Shown: one piece after another, positions 1 through 7,831 of the stretch
How the letters are laid out: each line of letters starts with the position of its first letter
Numbering within the stretch: the first letter of the stretch is position 1
NCBI GenBank assembly: GCA_947457085.1
Contig: CANGUS010000014.1
Coordinates: 1 to 14,732, forward strand
Reading direction: 5' to 3'
DNA from: Bacteroidota bacterium
Lineage (GTDB): Bacteria; Bacteroidota; Bacteroidia; Chitinophagales; Chitinophagaceae
DNA length: 14,732 nt
Translations under genes and position numbers: made by a program
The notes under the pieces: generated by a model
Database searches by the model: none
What the model saw: the letters and a program-made list of their open reading frames with translations, nothing else
Told to the model about the DNA's origin: nothing

Positions 1-422
1 ACCTCTTCATTGTCATCTGCTCTTCCAGAAACTTCACCACGAGAAATTAAACGCGTTTTTAATTCCTCTTCACTCACTAGTAGACTGATTACAACATTTA
101 TTGGATTATTTTTAAATTCCAGTAAATTATCTAAAGCTTCTGCTTGTGCCACGGTTCGAGGAAAACCATCAAATATAAAGCCTTTAACTTCTGAATTTTC
201 ATCTAATTTTGAAGAAATCATTCCGATTACGACTTCATCAGGAACCAATTGGCCTTGATCCATAAACTTTTTAGCTTCTATTCCTAATGGGGTTTCATTT
301 TTCACTTCCATACGAAGGATATCGCCTGTTGATAATTGTACAAGATTGTATTTATCAATAATATTTGCTGATTGAGTGCCTTTACCACTCCCTGGAGGTC
401 CGAAAAGGACAAGATTAAACAT
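1..422 (-). CDS. adk: Adenylate kinase, N-terminal 140 residues (3' end beyond window)
   Basis: Adenylate kinase interconverts ATP + AMP and 2 ADP in the cytoplasm. The ATG is at 422-420 and the frame stays open to position 1, so the C-terminal part lies outside the window. Visible in the translation: the P-loop GPPGSGKGT at residues 8-16, the AMP-site segment STGDILR at 31-37, the FDGFPRT signature at 84-90, and the start of the LID region, R128-G-E-V-S-G-R-A-D-D137. The LID appears to be the short form: no zinc-binding cysteines are seen in the part present, as expected for this phylum. The gene is divergent from pdhC, and a TAnnTTTG box lies 22 nt before the ATG. Identification is from motifs and is secure; the only gap is the missing C-terminus. 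Confidence 0.95.
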   Translation of the reverse strand, partial: MFNLVLFGPPGSGKGTQSANIIDKYNLVQLSTGDILRMEVKNETPLGIEAKKFMDQGQLVPDEVVIGMISSKLDENSEVKGFIFDGFPRTVAQAEALDNLLEFKNNPINVVISLLVSEEELKTRLISRGEVSGRADDNEE

Positions 423-444
423 ATTCGGTTTTTTTTACGAGTTG

Positions 445-474
445 CAAATATATACAATCTTAATGGATTGGAAA
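445..474 (-). promoter_or_regulatory. Putative adk promoter, Bacteroidota type
   Basis: On the minus strand TATATTTG (452-445) matches the Bacteroidota -7 consensus TAnnTTTG at all defined positions. TTTC (474-471), 18 nt upstream, is a 3-of-4 match to the -33 TTTG element. The expected transcript start would give a short leader of roughly 15-20 nt before the ATG at 422. This is pattern matching only. Confidence 0.5.
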
Positions 475-528
475 GTATGTAGCTAGTTAATCATTAGAAA
501 TTTATTGTAAAATCTTCTGGATTTGAAA

Positions 529-577
529 TTTAATATTTTGTATAGATAAAATATTAAACATACCAATATATTTTATC
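529..577. repeat. Two overlapping, mutually exclusive inverted repeats
   Basis: TTTAATATTTT (529-539) and AAAATATTAAA (548-558) form a perfect 11-bp inverted repeat around an 8-nt loop. GATAAAATAT (545-554) and ATATTTTATC (568-577) form a second perfect 10-bp repeat with a 13-nt spacer. The segment 548-554 belongs to both, so only one hairpin can form at a time. It lies upstream of the putative adk promoter and about 255 bp upstream of pdhC. The stems are nearly all A-T, so an operator or chance in AT-rich DNA are both possible. Confidence 0.6.
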
Positions 578-804
578 ATTTGAATATAGCCCTTTGGAGA
601 TGAATTTACCACACTATAAATACATTAGACTTTCACTTTTTAGCTATTTTTAACATGATCTATTTACAATTTAAATGAAAGTTATTTTTGTAATTTTTGA
701 CCAAAATATAATGTAGATCTTAATTCTTTTTACGACTTAAAATATGAATTATAGAATTTGTCATTTTACTAAAATGAAGTGTATGAAAGTTTATGTAATT
801 TTCT

Positions 805-812
805 TACTTTTG
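805..812 (+). promoter_or_regulatory. Putative -7 box of the pdhC promoter
   Basis: TACTTTTG matches TAnnTTTG at every defined position and ends 19 nt before the pdhC ATG at 832. There is no good TTTG at the expected -33 distance; TATG at 782-785 is the nearest. A second match, TATTTTTG at 683-690, would give a leader of about 135 nt. No clear Shine-Dalgarno sequence precedes the ATG. Confidence 0.4.
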
Positions 813-831
813 GGAAAATTTTGACATAATT

Positions 832-2430
832 ATGGCGGATGTAATTAGAATGCCTCTTTTGAGTGATACAATGACCGAAGGTAAAATAGCTGCTTGGAAT
901 AAAAAAGTAGGTGATCTTGTAAAAGCAGATGACAGTATAGCGGATGTTGAAACAGATAAAGCGACGATGGAAGTAGTTCCTTATGTTGAAGGAACTTTAT
1001 TATACATTGGCGTTGAAGCAGGAAAAGCTGCTAAAGTGAATGATATTATTGCAATCATCGGCAATCCTGGAGAAGACTTTTCTGCATTACTAGATTCAAC
1101 TGATTCGATGCCAGAAAAAACAAACAATGTAGTGGTTGAACAAGAATCAAAAATTGAAACTCAAACATCGAATATAGAATTACCAAAGGAATTGACAGTC
1201 ATTCGTATGCCATTATTGAGTGATACCATGACAGAAGGTAAAATTGTTGTTTGGAATAAAAATGTGGGTGATAAAGTAAAAGCAGATGATAGCCTAGCAG
1301 ATGTAGAAACAGATAAAGCGACTATGGAAGTAGTTGGCTATGCTGAAGGAACATTATTATATCAAGGAATCAAAGCTGGTGAGGCCGCAAAAATTAATGA
1401 AGTAATTGCGGTAGTAGGAAAAGAAGGATTTGACATTACACCTTATTTAGCAGCTTTAAAGATGACAGATAATGGTAACCAGCAAGCTGCAAAAGCAGTA
1501 GCAGAAACGATTGCCAGCACACCTACATCAATTGAAGCTCAGCCCGCTACAGAAAGTAACCATCAATCAACAGACAGAATTAAAGCGTCGCCGTTAGCAA
1601 AACAAATAGCAAAAGAAAAAGGTATTGATTTACATACTATTCATGGTAGTGGTGATGGAGGTCGTATTGTACGAAGAGATTTAGAAAATATCGCTCAAGC
1701 GACAACTGTTTCTAATGCTATTGTTCATCATGCTATTGTGAACTCGCAAGCCTCTTTCTCAGATACTCCGTTAACTCAAATGCGTAAAATTATTGCTCAG
1801 CGACTAAGTGACAGTATGTTTACAGCGCCACACTTTTACTTGAAAACTTCGGTGGAAATGGACACCTTGATGGATGCCCGTAAGTTAATGAATGCTACAA
1901 GCCCTGTAAAAATTTCTATCAATGATATGATTATTAAAGCTTGTGCAATGAGCCTTGCTAAACATCCTGTCATTAACAGTAGTTGGATGGTTGATTTTAT
2001 TCGTCAAAATCATCAAATAAATATTGGCACAGCAATTGCCCTACCTGATGGATTAATAGTACCAGTCATTAAAGATGCCAATTTAAAATCGTTATCTCAA
2101 ATTGCATCAGACGCAAATGATTTGTATACGAAAGCGCGTAATAAAAAAATACAACCTGCTGAATTTACTGGAAACACATTTACAATTTCTAATTTGGGCA
2201 TGATGGATATTGATGAATTTACGGCTATCATCAATCCTCCAGATGCTTGCATATTGGCTGTAGGAAAAGTTGCTGCAACGCCTGTTGTTAAAAATGGCAA
2301 CGTGGTAGTTAAAAATATTATGAAACTCACTTTAGGTTGTGATCACAGAGTAGTTGATGGTGCTGAAGGTGCTTTGTTTTTACAAACATTGAAAGGATTT
2401 TTAGAAAATCCAGTAACAATGTTAGTATAG
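832..2430 (+). CDS. pdhC: Pyruvate dehydrogenase E2, dihydrolipoamide acetyltransferase
   Basis: This is the core subunit (also called aceF) of the pyruvate dehydrogenase complex; it moves the acetyl group from lipoyl-lysine to CoA. The 532-residue protein has lipoyl domain 1 (about 2-77, lipoylated Lys43 in ETDKATMEV), lipoyl domain 2 (about 122-196, Lys162 in the same motif), Ala/Pro/Thr/Gln-rich linkers, a peripheral subunit-binding domain (about 250-287, with SPLAKQIAKEKGID and GSGDGGRIVRRDL), and the acyltransferase domain (about 310-532). The catalytic motif is H505-RVV-D509-G510 near the C-terminus. The two lipoyl domains differ at only 19 of 79 aligned residues. No E1 or E3 gene is adjacent. 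The first residues resemble other E2 starts, supporting the ATG at 832. It could serve another 2-oxo acid, but two lipoyl domains and overall similarity favour pyruvate. Its end lies 24 bp from a convergent gene with no obvious terminator hairpin. Confidence 0.93.
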   Translation: MADVIRMPLLSDTMTEGKIAAWNKKVGDLVKADDSIADVETDKATMEVVPYVEGTLLYIGVEAGKAAKVNDIIAIIGNPGEDFSALLDSTDSMPEKTNNVVVEQESKIETQTSNIELPKELTVIRMPLLSDTMTEGKIVVWNKNVGDKVKADDSLADVETDKATMEVVGYAEGTLLYQGIKAGEAAKINEVIAVVGKEGFDITPYLAALKMTDNGNQQAAKAVAETIASTPTSIEAQPATESNHQSTDRIKASPLAKQIAKEKGIDLHTIHGSGDGGRIVRRDLENIAQATTVSNAIVHHAIVNSQASFSDTPLTQMRKIIAQRLSDSMFTAPHFYLKTSVEMDTLMDARKLMNATSPVKISINDMIIKACAMSLAKHPVINSSWMVDFIRQNHQINIGTAIALPDGLIVPVIKDANLKSLSQIASDANDLYTKARNKKIQPAEFTGNTFTISNLGMMDIDEFTAIINPPDACILAVGKVAATPVVKNGNVVVKNIMKLTLGCDHRVVDGAEGALFLQTLKGFLENPVTMLV

Positions 2431-2454
2431 TTTCTTAGTAAATACTCCCTTGAT

Positions 2455-2817
2455 TTATACGTAACTAACTTCTATTTTTTTAATGAGCAGTTTTTCGTTT
2501 ATAGATAATATGGCGATCACTTTTGAATTGTCTACAATAGATGCATAGTACACGATTACTTTATTTTCATAAATTTCAGTTCGATTTATTCTAAACTTAA
2601 ATTGAGGAAAGTTTACCCTTACAAGGGTCCAATATTTTAGCATTTGACTTTTCCCTGATATACGACCAAATGTTTCAGGCATTAATCGGAGGGCAACACT
2701 TGAAACCAAGGTCGCTTCATCGTCATACAAAGTTAAATATTTTTCAACGCTATCATTATTCCAATATTCAACCCACTTTTCTGAAATGATTTGTGCTTGT
2801 TCTGGTGTTATTTGCAT
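2455..2817 (-). CDS. NTF2-like (SnoaL/DUF4440-type) small protein
   Basis: A 120-residue protein with no signal peptide or membrane segment. The start (QAQIISEKWVEYWNND, then YLTLYDDEATLVS) and the C-terminal strands (YENKVIVYYASIVDN, AILSINEKLLIKKIEV) have the pattern of the cone-shaped NTF2-like fold: N-terminal helices, a short acidic turn, then a curved sheet. This superfamily includes enzymes and ligand-binding proteins, and the sequence alone gives no substrate. It is the last gene of the minus-strand run, 29 bp after the CstB-like gene, and its ATG directly follows a 19-bp leader nearly identical to one before that gene. Co-expression with persulfide metabolism is therefore an inference; a direct role is not shown. 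Confidence 0.65.
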   Translation of the reverse strand: MQITPEQAQIISEKWVEYWNNDSVEKYLTLYDDEATLVSSVALRLMPETFGRISGKSQMLKYWTLVRVNFPQFKFRINRTEIYENKVIVYYASIVDNSKVIAILSINEKLLIKKIEVSYV

Positions 2818-2836
2818 AATAATAGATTGTAAATGA
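2818..2836 (-). repeat. 19-bp leader element, copy 1 (before the NTF2-like gene)
   Basis: TCATTTACAATCTATTATT on the minus strand ends directly at the ATG at 2817. It matches a second copy at 4272-4254 in 18 of 19 positions. It fills most of the 29-bp gap between the two genes and has no Shine-Dalgarno-like purine run. Confidence 0.7.
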
Positions 2837-2846
2837 CTGTTTATTT

Positions 2847-4247
2847 TTAATTCAATGCTTCTTTTGCAACTTCTATAGGCATTTTAGGAATATTTTTAAT
2901 CGCATCAAAACCACCTAAAATGTTTCGTAAATTGTGAATACCTTGTTTTTTTAATATAGATGCAGCAATTACAGAACGATAACCTCCAGCACAATGGATG
3001 TAAATATTATCTGTATCTTCAAATGCAGCAATATTTGTTAAATCAGTCATCGTTTGCAATGGAATATTTAAAGCAGTTTTGATATGACCGTTATCAAATT
3101 CTAGTTCTTTTCTTACATCCAATACGATCATTTTATAATCATAATTCAAATCCATGAGTAACTCATCAGCATCTATGTCAATAATTAAATCAATGGGCTC
3201 ATTTGCATTTTTCCATGATTCAAAACCACCTTTTACATATCCAATAATTTTATCGAAACCTACTCTTGCTAACCGAATGATGGTTTCCTCTTCTTTACCT
3301 TCGTCTGTCAGTATCATCATTTTTGAATGAAATGGCAACAACGTTGCGGCCCACTCTGCAAAACGACCTTCTAAACCGATATTAATTGAAGTAGGTATAT
3401 ATCCTTCTGTAAAAACAGTTGGTTTTCGGGTATCCAATAATATAGTATCTTCTGCGATTTCTTTTTTCACTTCATCGATAGATAAAGCATTCATCCCATT
3501 TTTTATAATCATGTCAATGCTGTCATATCCATCTTTATTTATTTTCGCATTGATTGGGAAATAAGCCGGAGGCGCATTTAAACCTTCGGTAACTACTGCC
3601 ACAAATTCTTCAATAGTTTGATTTTGCATGGCATAATTAGTCGCTTTTTCTTCACCTATCGTACTGTGTGTATTAGGGCCTAAATTTTTACCACAACTAG
3701 AACCAGGGCCATGTGCAGGATACACTTTTACATAATCAGGTAATTGTTTTATTTTTTCTAAAGAGTGATACATTTGTTCAGCTAATTCTTCTGAGGATAA
3801 ATTCCCACTAAATAAATCAGGACGACCTACATCTCCTACAAATAAAGTATCTCCTGAAAATAAGGAGTTGGGAACTCCATGTTCATCAAGCAATAAATAG
3901 CAGCTTGACTCCAGCGTATGTCCGGGAGTATGTAACACCCTAAATGTGCATTTACCTAACGTAAATTCTTCTCCATCTTTTGCCATGTGTTTTGAAAAAG
4001 ATGTTTTTGCATCTGGACCATAAATTATTTGTGCTCCGGTTTTTTCTGCCAAATCAATGTGTCCACTAACAAAATCAGCATGAAAGTGAGTTTCAAATAT
4101 GTATTTGATTTTAGCATTTTTTTCAGCAGCCATTTTAATATAAATATCGATATCTCTTAATGGATCTATAATCGCCACTTCTCCTTCTGACTGAATAAAA
4201 TAAGCGGCTTCAGATAAGCAATTGGTATATAATTGTTGTATGTGCAT
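2847..4247 (-). CDS. CstB-like persulfide dioxygenase-sulfurtransferase (MBL fold plus two rhodanese domains)
   Basis: A 466-residue cytoplasmic protein whose domain order matches staphylococcal CstB, which oxidises persulfides to sulfite and thiosulfate. Domain 1 (about 1-230) is a metallo-beta-lactamase fold with THFHADFVSGH (H54, H56, D58, H63), HTPGH (H110) and SGDTLF (D133). Phe59 replaces the second His of HxHxDH, as in the mononuclear-iron persulfide dioxygenases, and PAHGPGSSCG follows. Domain 2 (about 255-352) is rhodanese-like, but the active-site loop reads ILTDEGKE with no cysteine, so it should be catalytically dead. Domain 3 (about 358-455) has an intact loop, HCAGGYRS, with Cys419. 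The pseudo-rhodanese/active-rhodanese order also fits CstB. The gene lies 56 bp after an SDR gene and 29 bp before an NTF2-like gene. No sulfide:quinone oxidoreductase or sensor is seen nearby. Confidence 0.88.
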   Translation of the reverse strand: MHIQQLYTNCLSEAAYFIQSEGEVAIIDPLRDIDIYIKMAAEKNAKIKYIFETHFHADFVSGHIDLAEKTGAQIIYGPDAKTSFSKHMAKDGEEFTLGKCTFRVLHTPGHTLESSCYLLLDEHGVPNSLFSGDTLFVGDVGRPDLFSGNLSSEELAEQMYHSLEKIKQLPDYVKVYPAHGPGSSCGKNLGPNTHSTIGEEKATNYAMQNQTIEEFVAVVTEGLNAPPAYFPINAKINKDGYDSIDMIIKNGMNALSIDEVKKEIAEDTILLDTRKPTVFTEGYIPTSINIGLEGRFAEWAATLLPFHSKMMILTDEGKEEETIIRLARVGFDKIIGYVKGGFESWKNANEPIDLIIDIDADELLMDLNYDYKMIVLDVRKELEFDNGHIKTALNIPLQTMTDLTNIAAFEDTDNIYIHCAGGYRSVIAASILKKQGIHNLRNILGGFDAIKNIPKMPIEVAKEALN

Positions 4248-4253
4248 TTTAGT

Positions 4254-4272
4254 AATAATAAATTGTAAATGA
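4254..4272 (-). repeat. 19-bp leader element, copy 2 (before the CstB-like gene)
   Basis: TCATTTACAATTTATTATT on the minus strand, six nucleotides before the ATG at 4247. It differs from the copy at 2836-2818 at one base. Similarity stops abruptly on both sides. An imperfect hairpin (ATTAATT...AATTAAT, about 4277-4296) lies just upstream. Confidence 0.7.
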
Positions 4273-4303
4273 TAAAATTAATTCTAAGAAATTAATATTT
4301 ATA

Positions 4304-5068
4304 TTATTTTTTTTTGATGTTGTAGTTTGCGTTTGCTTGTGTAAGGCATGTGAGTGTTAAATCATTGATACAAACATGTTTCGGCAAAGTGGCAGTATAA
4401 TAAATAGCATCTGCAACATCTTCTGGCGTTAGCGGTGTAAATCCATCATATACTGCTTTTGCTTTGTCGTGATCTCCTTTAAAACGAACTAAAGAAAACT
4501 CGGTTTCGCAAGCACCTGGGTTGATAGAAGTCACCTTAATGCCATAAGGTAATAAATCTATACGCATACTTTTTGTCAATGCATCCACAGCATGTTTGCT
4601 TGCACAATATACATTTCCATTTTGATATACATCTTTACCAGCTGTAGAACTGATATTAATAATATGACCAAACCCCTGTTGTTTTAGTATGGGCATAATT
4701 TCCCTACTTACATATAGAAGTCCTTTCACATTGGTATCAATCATCACATTCCAATCATCATATTGGCCATCATCTATAGGCCCCATTCCGGAAGCTAAGC
4801 CAGCATTATTTAGTAAAATATCAATGGTTGGAAACATATTTCTATCAATGGTAGAAATTACGTTGCGTGTTTCTTCCAAATCTCTAACATCAAAATTTAA
4901 TAATTGAATGGTTGAATTATAATTTGATTGTAATTGAGTCTTTAAGTCTTCTAAACGATCTTTTCTTCTCCCCGTTAAAATTAATTTGTACCCCTTTTGT
5001 GCAAAAATATTGGCTGTACTTTTCCCAATACCAGAAGTCGCTCCTGTAATTAATATCGTTTTATTCAT
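4304..5068 (-). CDS. Short-chain dehydrogenase/reductase (SDR), YdfG-like
   Basis: A classical SDR of 254 residues: TGATSGIG cofactor loop (8-15), NNAG (87-90), catalytic Ser140/Ser141, Tyr154 and Lys158 in YCASK, and NPG (183-185). Arg34-Arg35 after the second beta strand (LTGRRKDRL) points to NADP(H). The family reduces carbonyls or oxidises hydroxyls; YdfG-type members act on 3-hydroxy acids such as serine and 3-hydroxypropionate, and the LTGRRKDRL segment resembles them. The true substrate is not readable from sequence. The ATG at 5068 follows the stop of the T9SS gene by 10 nt, so the two are probably cotranscribed. The protein ends in a short lysine-rich tail (NIKKK). Confidence 0.85.
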   Translation of the reverse strand: MNKTILITGATSGIGKSTANIFAQKGYKLILTGRRKDRLEDLKTQLQSNYNSTIQLLNFDVRDLEETRNVISTIDRNMFPTIDILLNNAGLASGMGPIDDGQYDDWNVMIDTNVKGLLYVSREIMPILKQQGFGHIINISSTAGKDVYQNGNVYCASKHAVDALTKSMRIDLLPYGIKVTSINPGACETEFSLVRFKGDHDKAKAVYDGFTPLTPEDVADAIYYTATLPKHVCINDLTLTCLTQANANYNIKKK

Positions 5069-5078
5069 GTATTATTTT

Positions 5079-7001
5079 TTATTGAACAAGCGTAACATCT
5101 CCTTTAAGTGATTTTGTTTTACCTTCTAGATCTACTGCGTCTAAAAACCAAAAATAAGTGCCCACTTCACATCTCCTTCCATTTACAAATCCATCCCATC
5201 CAATTTTGAAACTATTTGAGGAATAAACCATTTTCCCCCATCTGTCAAAAATTTTAAAGGCATTAATTTTTGTAAACCCAGCAGCCAATACTCTAAAATA
5301 GTCATTTAAGCCATCTCCGTTTGGTGAAAACGCATTTGGTACAGATAAATAAGGCCCTGAAGCTACAGTTATTTTAATTGTGTCTTCTCCTACGCAGCCA
5401 TTATTTGTTGTACCTTGTAAAAAGTATTCAAAATTTCCTGTATCGCTTGAAACAAAAGTTGGATTATTGACAAATGGATTATCTAATTTAGTAGCTGGAG
5501 TCCATATATAACTGTCAGCCCCTTTCCCATTTAATTGTAAAGGAATATTTTTAACAATTACAGTGTCATTTCCTGCCGAAATTTGAACTTTTGGTATTTG
5601 TAATGTTTGGGTTACAGTATCTCTACAGCCAAATTTATTCCCTGAAATGAGAGTTACATTGAAACTTTTACCAATATTAGGGAAATAGTGTTGTGGATTA
5701 TTATCAGCAGATGTAGTTCCATCATCAAAATTCCATTTCCAATAATTTACTACATCAAATGTTGAGGAAGATTGATCAATAAAATTCATTGGACTAAGTG
5801 GACAAAGCAATCCAAAATAATCAAAATCAGTTTCAAAAGTTGGATAAACTTTCACTATTTTACTGATAGAATCAGGGCAAGTAGAACCTTTATTCACTAA
5901 TAATTTTACGACATAGGTTCCTGTATCTGAATATGTATAGCTTGGTGAAAAAGAGGAAGAGGTATCGGTTGTAATTCCATTAACTCCAAAATCCCAAAAA
6001 TAATTAAACCCGCCAATGCTTGTATTGTCAAATTTTATCGTTTTGGATTTGCAACTTACGATATAGGTATTTGGAAATTCTGAATACTGTGGCATATTAG
6101 CTACTACTGCCTTTGAGCAATCAGTTACTACAAATTGAAAATCTCTTTTTATTGTATTTATGATAACTCCATTTCGCCATTCATGACAACATACAGTGAC
6201 TACAAACCTTCCTAAAATATTAGGAACTCCTGTTATTAAACCTGTTTTACTATCAATATCTAAAATAGGATTGCCCCCTAATGGGACATTTGAATTAAAA
6301 GGAGATTTGTATTTTACAGGATATATAGTGGGCAAAATTGGATCTTCAATTTTAGGTTTAGAACCATTCGGTGTTTGATCATCTCCTCCATCAAATGCCT
6401 CACAAAATTCATATGAAAGAGAGTCTCCATCCACATCAATAGCAGAATTATCATATACAAATGGATTATTGATACAAATAATTTGAGGTGGGTAATTTTT
6501 ATATTTTGCAGAATTATTATAAATACTTGGCGGAATTTTACATAAAAAGGTAGCGCCAGTGCCTCCAGGAGTTACTAAATTATTCACACTGTTGTTTCTA
6601 CAACAACGCTGATACAAAAGCGTGTAGGGTTTTGTGCTGAGGGGCAATATTTTTGCAAACTTAAATTGTAGTTGACTTATGCACGTATTCGGAGGATTGC
6701 TGATACAATTATTTGAAAAATTAACAGGTACTAAGAATTTATTAGTAGCATAAATAGAATCAATTAAAAAAAAATTCAACCCATTGTAGATTGTGAAATA
6801 GCCAAATTCGTCATCAATTAACGCTTGAGGACTCCCCCCTCCCAATGATTGAGGTAAACAATCTCTGTATATATTTACAGTAAATTCATATGCATTGGTT
6901 ACAGGATTTACAGTATAGCTGACATCACCACCCACAATATGGGTAGCTTTTAAATGATTAGAAACAAACAATAAAGTGAATATATAAATTAAATATTTCA
7001 T
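5079..7001 (-). CDS. Secreted PKD-repeat protein with T9SS type B (gliding-motility-associated) C-terminal domain
   Basis: A large cell-surface or secreted protein, 640 residues from the ATG at 7001. An in-frame TTG four codons upstream (7013) is possible but gives a poorer signal peptide. A Sec signal peptide (MKYLIYIFTLLFVSNHLKA, cut after Ala19) precedes THIVGGDVSY, a common mature N-terminus in such adhesins. Then follow a cysteine-rich region with an Ig-like DVDGDSLSYEF/DSKTGLITGVP segment (about 180-295), two PKD domains (about 325-386 with FWDFG, and 400-470 with WNFDDGTTS), an Ig-like spacer, and the C-terminal domain (about 554-640) starting VPNAFSPNGDGLNDYFRV and containing FKIFDRWG and GTYFWFLDA. 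That domain targets proteins to the type IX secretion system (TIGR04131/CHU_C type). The ligand is unknown; adhesion is an inference. Its start lies 14 nt after the hydrolase stop. Confidence 0.9.
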   Translation of the reverse strand: MKYLIYIFTLLFVSNHLKATHIVGGDVSYTVNPVTNAYEFTVNIYRDCLPQSLGGGSPQALIDDEFGYFTIYNGLNFFLIDSIYATNKFLVPVNFSNNCISNPPNTCISQLQFKFAKILPLSTKPYTLLYQRCCRNNSVNNLVTPGGTGATFLCKIPPSIYNNSAKYKNYPPQIICINNPFVYDNSAIDVDGDSLSYEFCEAFDGGDDQTPNGSKPKIEDPILPTIYPVKYKSPFNSNVPLGGNPILDIDSKTGLITGVPNILGRFVVTVCCHEWRNGVIINTIKRDFQFVVTDCSKAVVANMPQYSEFPNTYIVSCKSKTIKFDNTSIGGFNYFWDFGVNGITTDTSSSFSPSYTYSDTGTYVVKLLVNKGSTCPDSISKIVKVYPTFETDFDYFGLLCPLSPMNFIDQSSSTFDVVNYWKWNFDDGTTSADNNPQHYFPNIGKSFNVTLISGNKFGCRDTVTQTLQIPKVQISAGNDTVIVKNIPLQLNGKGADSYIWTPATKLDNPFVNNPTFVSSDTGNFEYFLQGTTNNGCVGEDTIKITVASGPYLSVPNAFSPNGDGLNDYFRVLAAGFTKINAFKIFDRWGKMVYSSNSFKIGWDGFVNGRRCEVGTYFWFLDAVDLEGKTKSLKGDVTLVQ

Positions 7002-7015
7002 CAGTTTAAACAAAA

Positions 7016-7831
7016 TTAAACTATTTCTTGTCTAAAAACATATAAACAAAAGTTATTTATAATACGATTTAACGCTTTTTTATTTTCATACATAGAAGTA
7101 TGCCCAACTTTTTCTAAAATCTCTACTTTAGCAATGGCTGGCATGCTAACTTGTTCAACCATCTGGAGATAAGGAATTGCATTGTCTTTTTTTCCAATAA
7201 CAAACAACACGGGAATGGTTGCTGATTTCAAAACATGCCTTTTATCAGCTCTATTGATCATGGCTTGATAATATCCGATTAACGCTTTTGTTGAAATATT
7301 CAAAGCCATGGATAAGTGTTTTTGCATCTCAAGTTGACAAATTAATTTTGATTCTTCACTATATAAGTTTGGAATCATAGCTTTTAGAAAAATTTCTTTG
7401 CCATCATTTTCAATTAATTTTATAGACTTTCTACGAGTTTCTTTTTTAGCTTCATCATCAGGATAAGCACTAGAATGTATGAGACCAAAAGCGAATAATT
7501 TATGCTGATATTTTTCTGCAAAAGTCATGGTTATATAACCTCCCATTGAGTGTCCTAATAAAATTATTTTATGAAATTTCTGCTGCTCAACTATTTCATT
7601 TACAAAGTCAGCGAATAATTCCATACTCATTTCTTCATCACATATAGAAGACAAGCCACTCCCTGGAAAATCAGGAATTATTAATTCAAATGTATTTTGT
7701 AATTCATCTATTTGATTCTCGAAAATAGCAGCATCTTCACCAAAACCATGTAATAAAAAAACAGGTTGCCCTTTCCCTATTTTTTGATAAAAACAATTTC
7801 GAAATCGAGTGCTATTTAGACTCACTTGCAT
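7016..7831 (-). CDS. Alpha/beta-fold hydrolase
   Basis: A 271-residue cytoplasmic alpha/beta hydrolase with a complete triad: Ser95 in the elbow GHSMGG, Asp216 in GKKDNAIP and His244 in VGHTSMYEN. The oxyanion HGFGED motif is at 29-33. A cap region of about 75 residues (around 120-200) separates the core halves. There is no signal peptide. The family covers esterases, lipases, C-C hydrolases and haloperoxidases, so the substrate is open. The ATG follows the lnb-like stop codon with no gap and in the same frame, which implies tight translational coupling. A link to lipid or acyl chemistry is suggested only by that neighbour. Confidence 0.88.
   Translation of the reverse strand: MQVSLNSTRFRNCFYQKIGKGQPVFLLHGFGEDAAIFENQIDELQNTFELIIPDFPGSGLSSICDEEMSMELFADFVNEIVEQQKFHKIILLGHSMGGYITMTFAEKYQHKLFAFGLIHSSAYPDDEAKKETRRKSIKLIENDGKEIFLKAMIPNLYSEESKLICQLEMQKHLSMALNISTKALIGYYQAMINRADKRHVLKSATIPVLFVIGKKDNAIPYLQMVEQVSMPAIAKVEILEKVGHTSMYENKKALNRIINNFCLYVFRQEIV

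Larger units (their letters stand above)
423..831. other. Divergent intergenic region between adk and pdhC
   Basis: These 409 bp hold no convincing gene or structured RNA. They are extremely AT-rich. They contain a minus-strand promoter-like box for adk (445-452), overlapping AT-only hairpins (529-577), and plus-strand TAnnTTTG matches at 683-690 and 805-812. A 9-bp word, ATGAAAGTT, occurs at 675-683 and again at 783-791, and its core appears inverted as ACTTTCA at 629-635. The only small reading frame noted (600-653, 17 codons) has no support. Confidence 0.7.

Noticed and set aside
10..258. Plus-strand open frame opposite adk
   Set aside because: It is antisense to a clearly coding adenylate kinase frame and resembles no protein. 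The same reasoning removes the other antisense frames, for example at 2097-2330, 12514-12820 and 14494-14730.
600..653. A 17-codon open reading frame in the adk-pdhC gap
   Set aside because: Very short, no ribosome site, and of a length expected by chance.
2431..2454. Terminator between pdhC and the convergent NTF2-like gene
   Set aside because: The 24-bp gap has no hairpin or T-run that I can see.
3189..3485. First rhodanese domain of the CstB-like protein as a catalytic domain
   Set aside because: Its active-site loop (ILTDEGKE) has no cysteine; it is a pseudo-rhodanese, as in CstB.
7002..7013. TTG start for the T9SS-secreted protein
   Set aside because: The ATG at 7001 gives a cleaner signal peptide (MKYLIYIF...). 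The TTG is not excluded.
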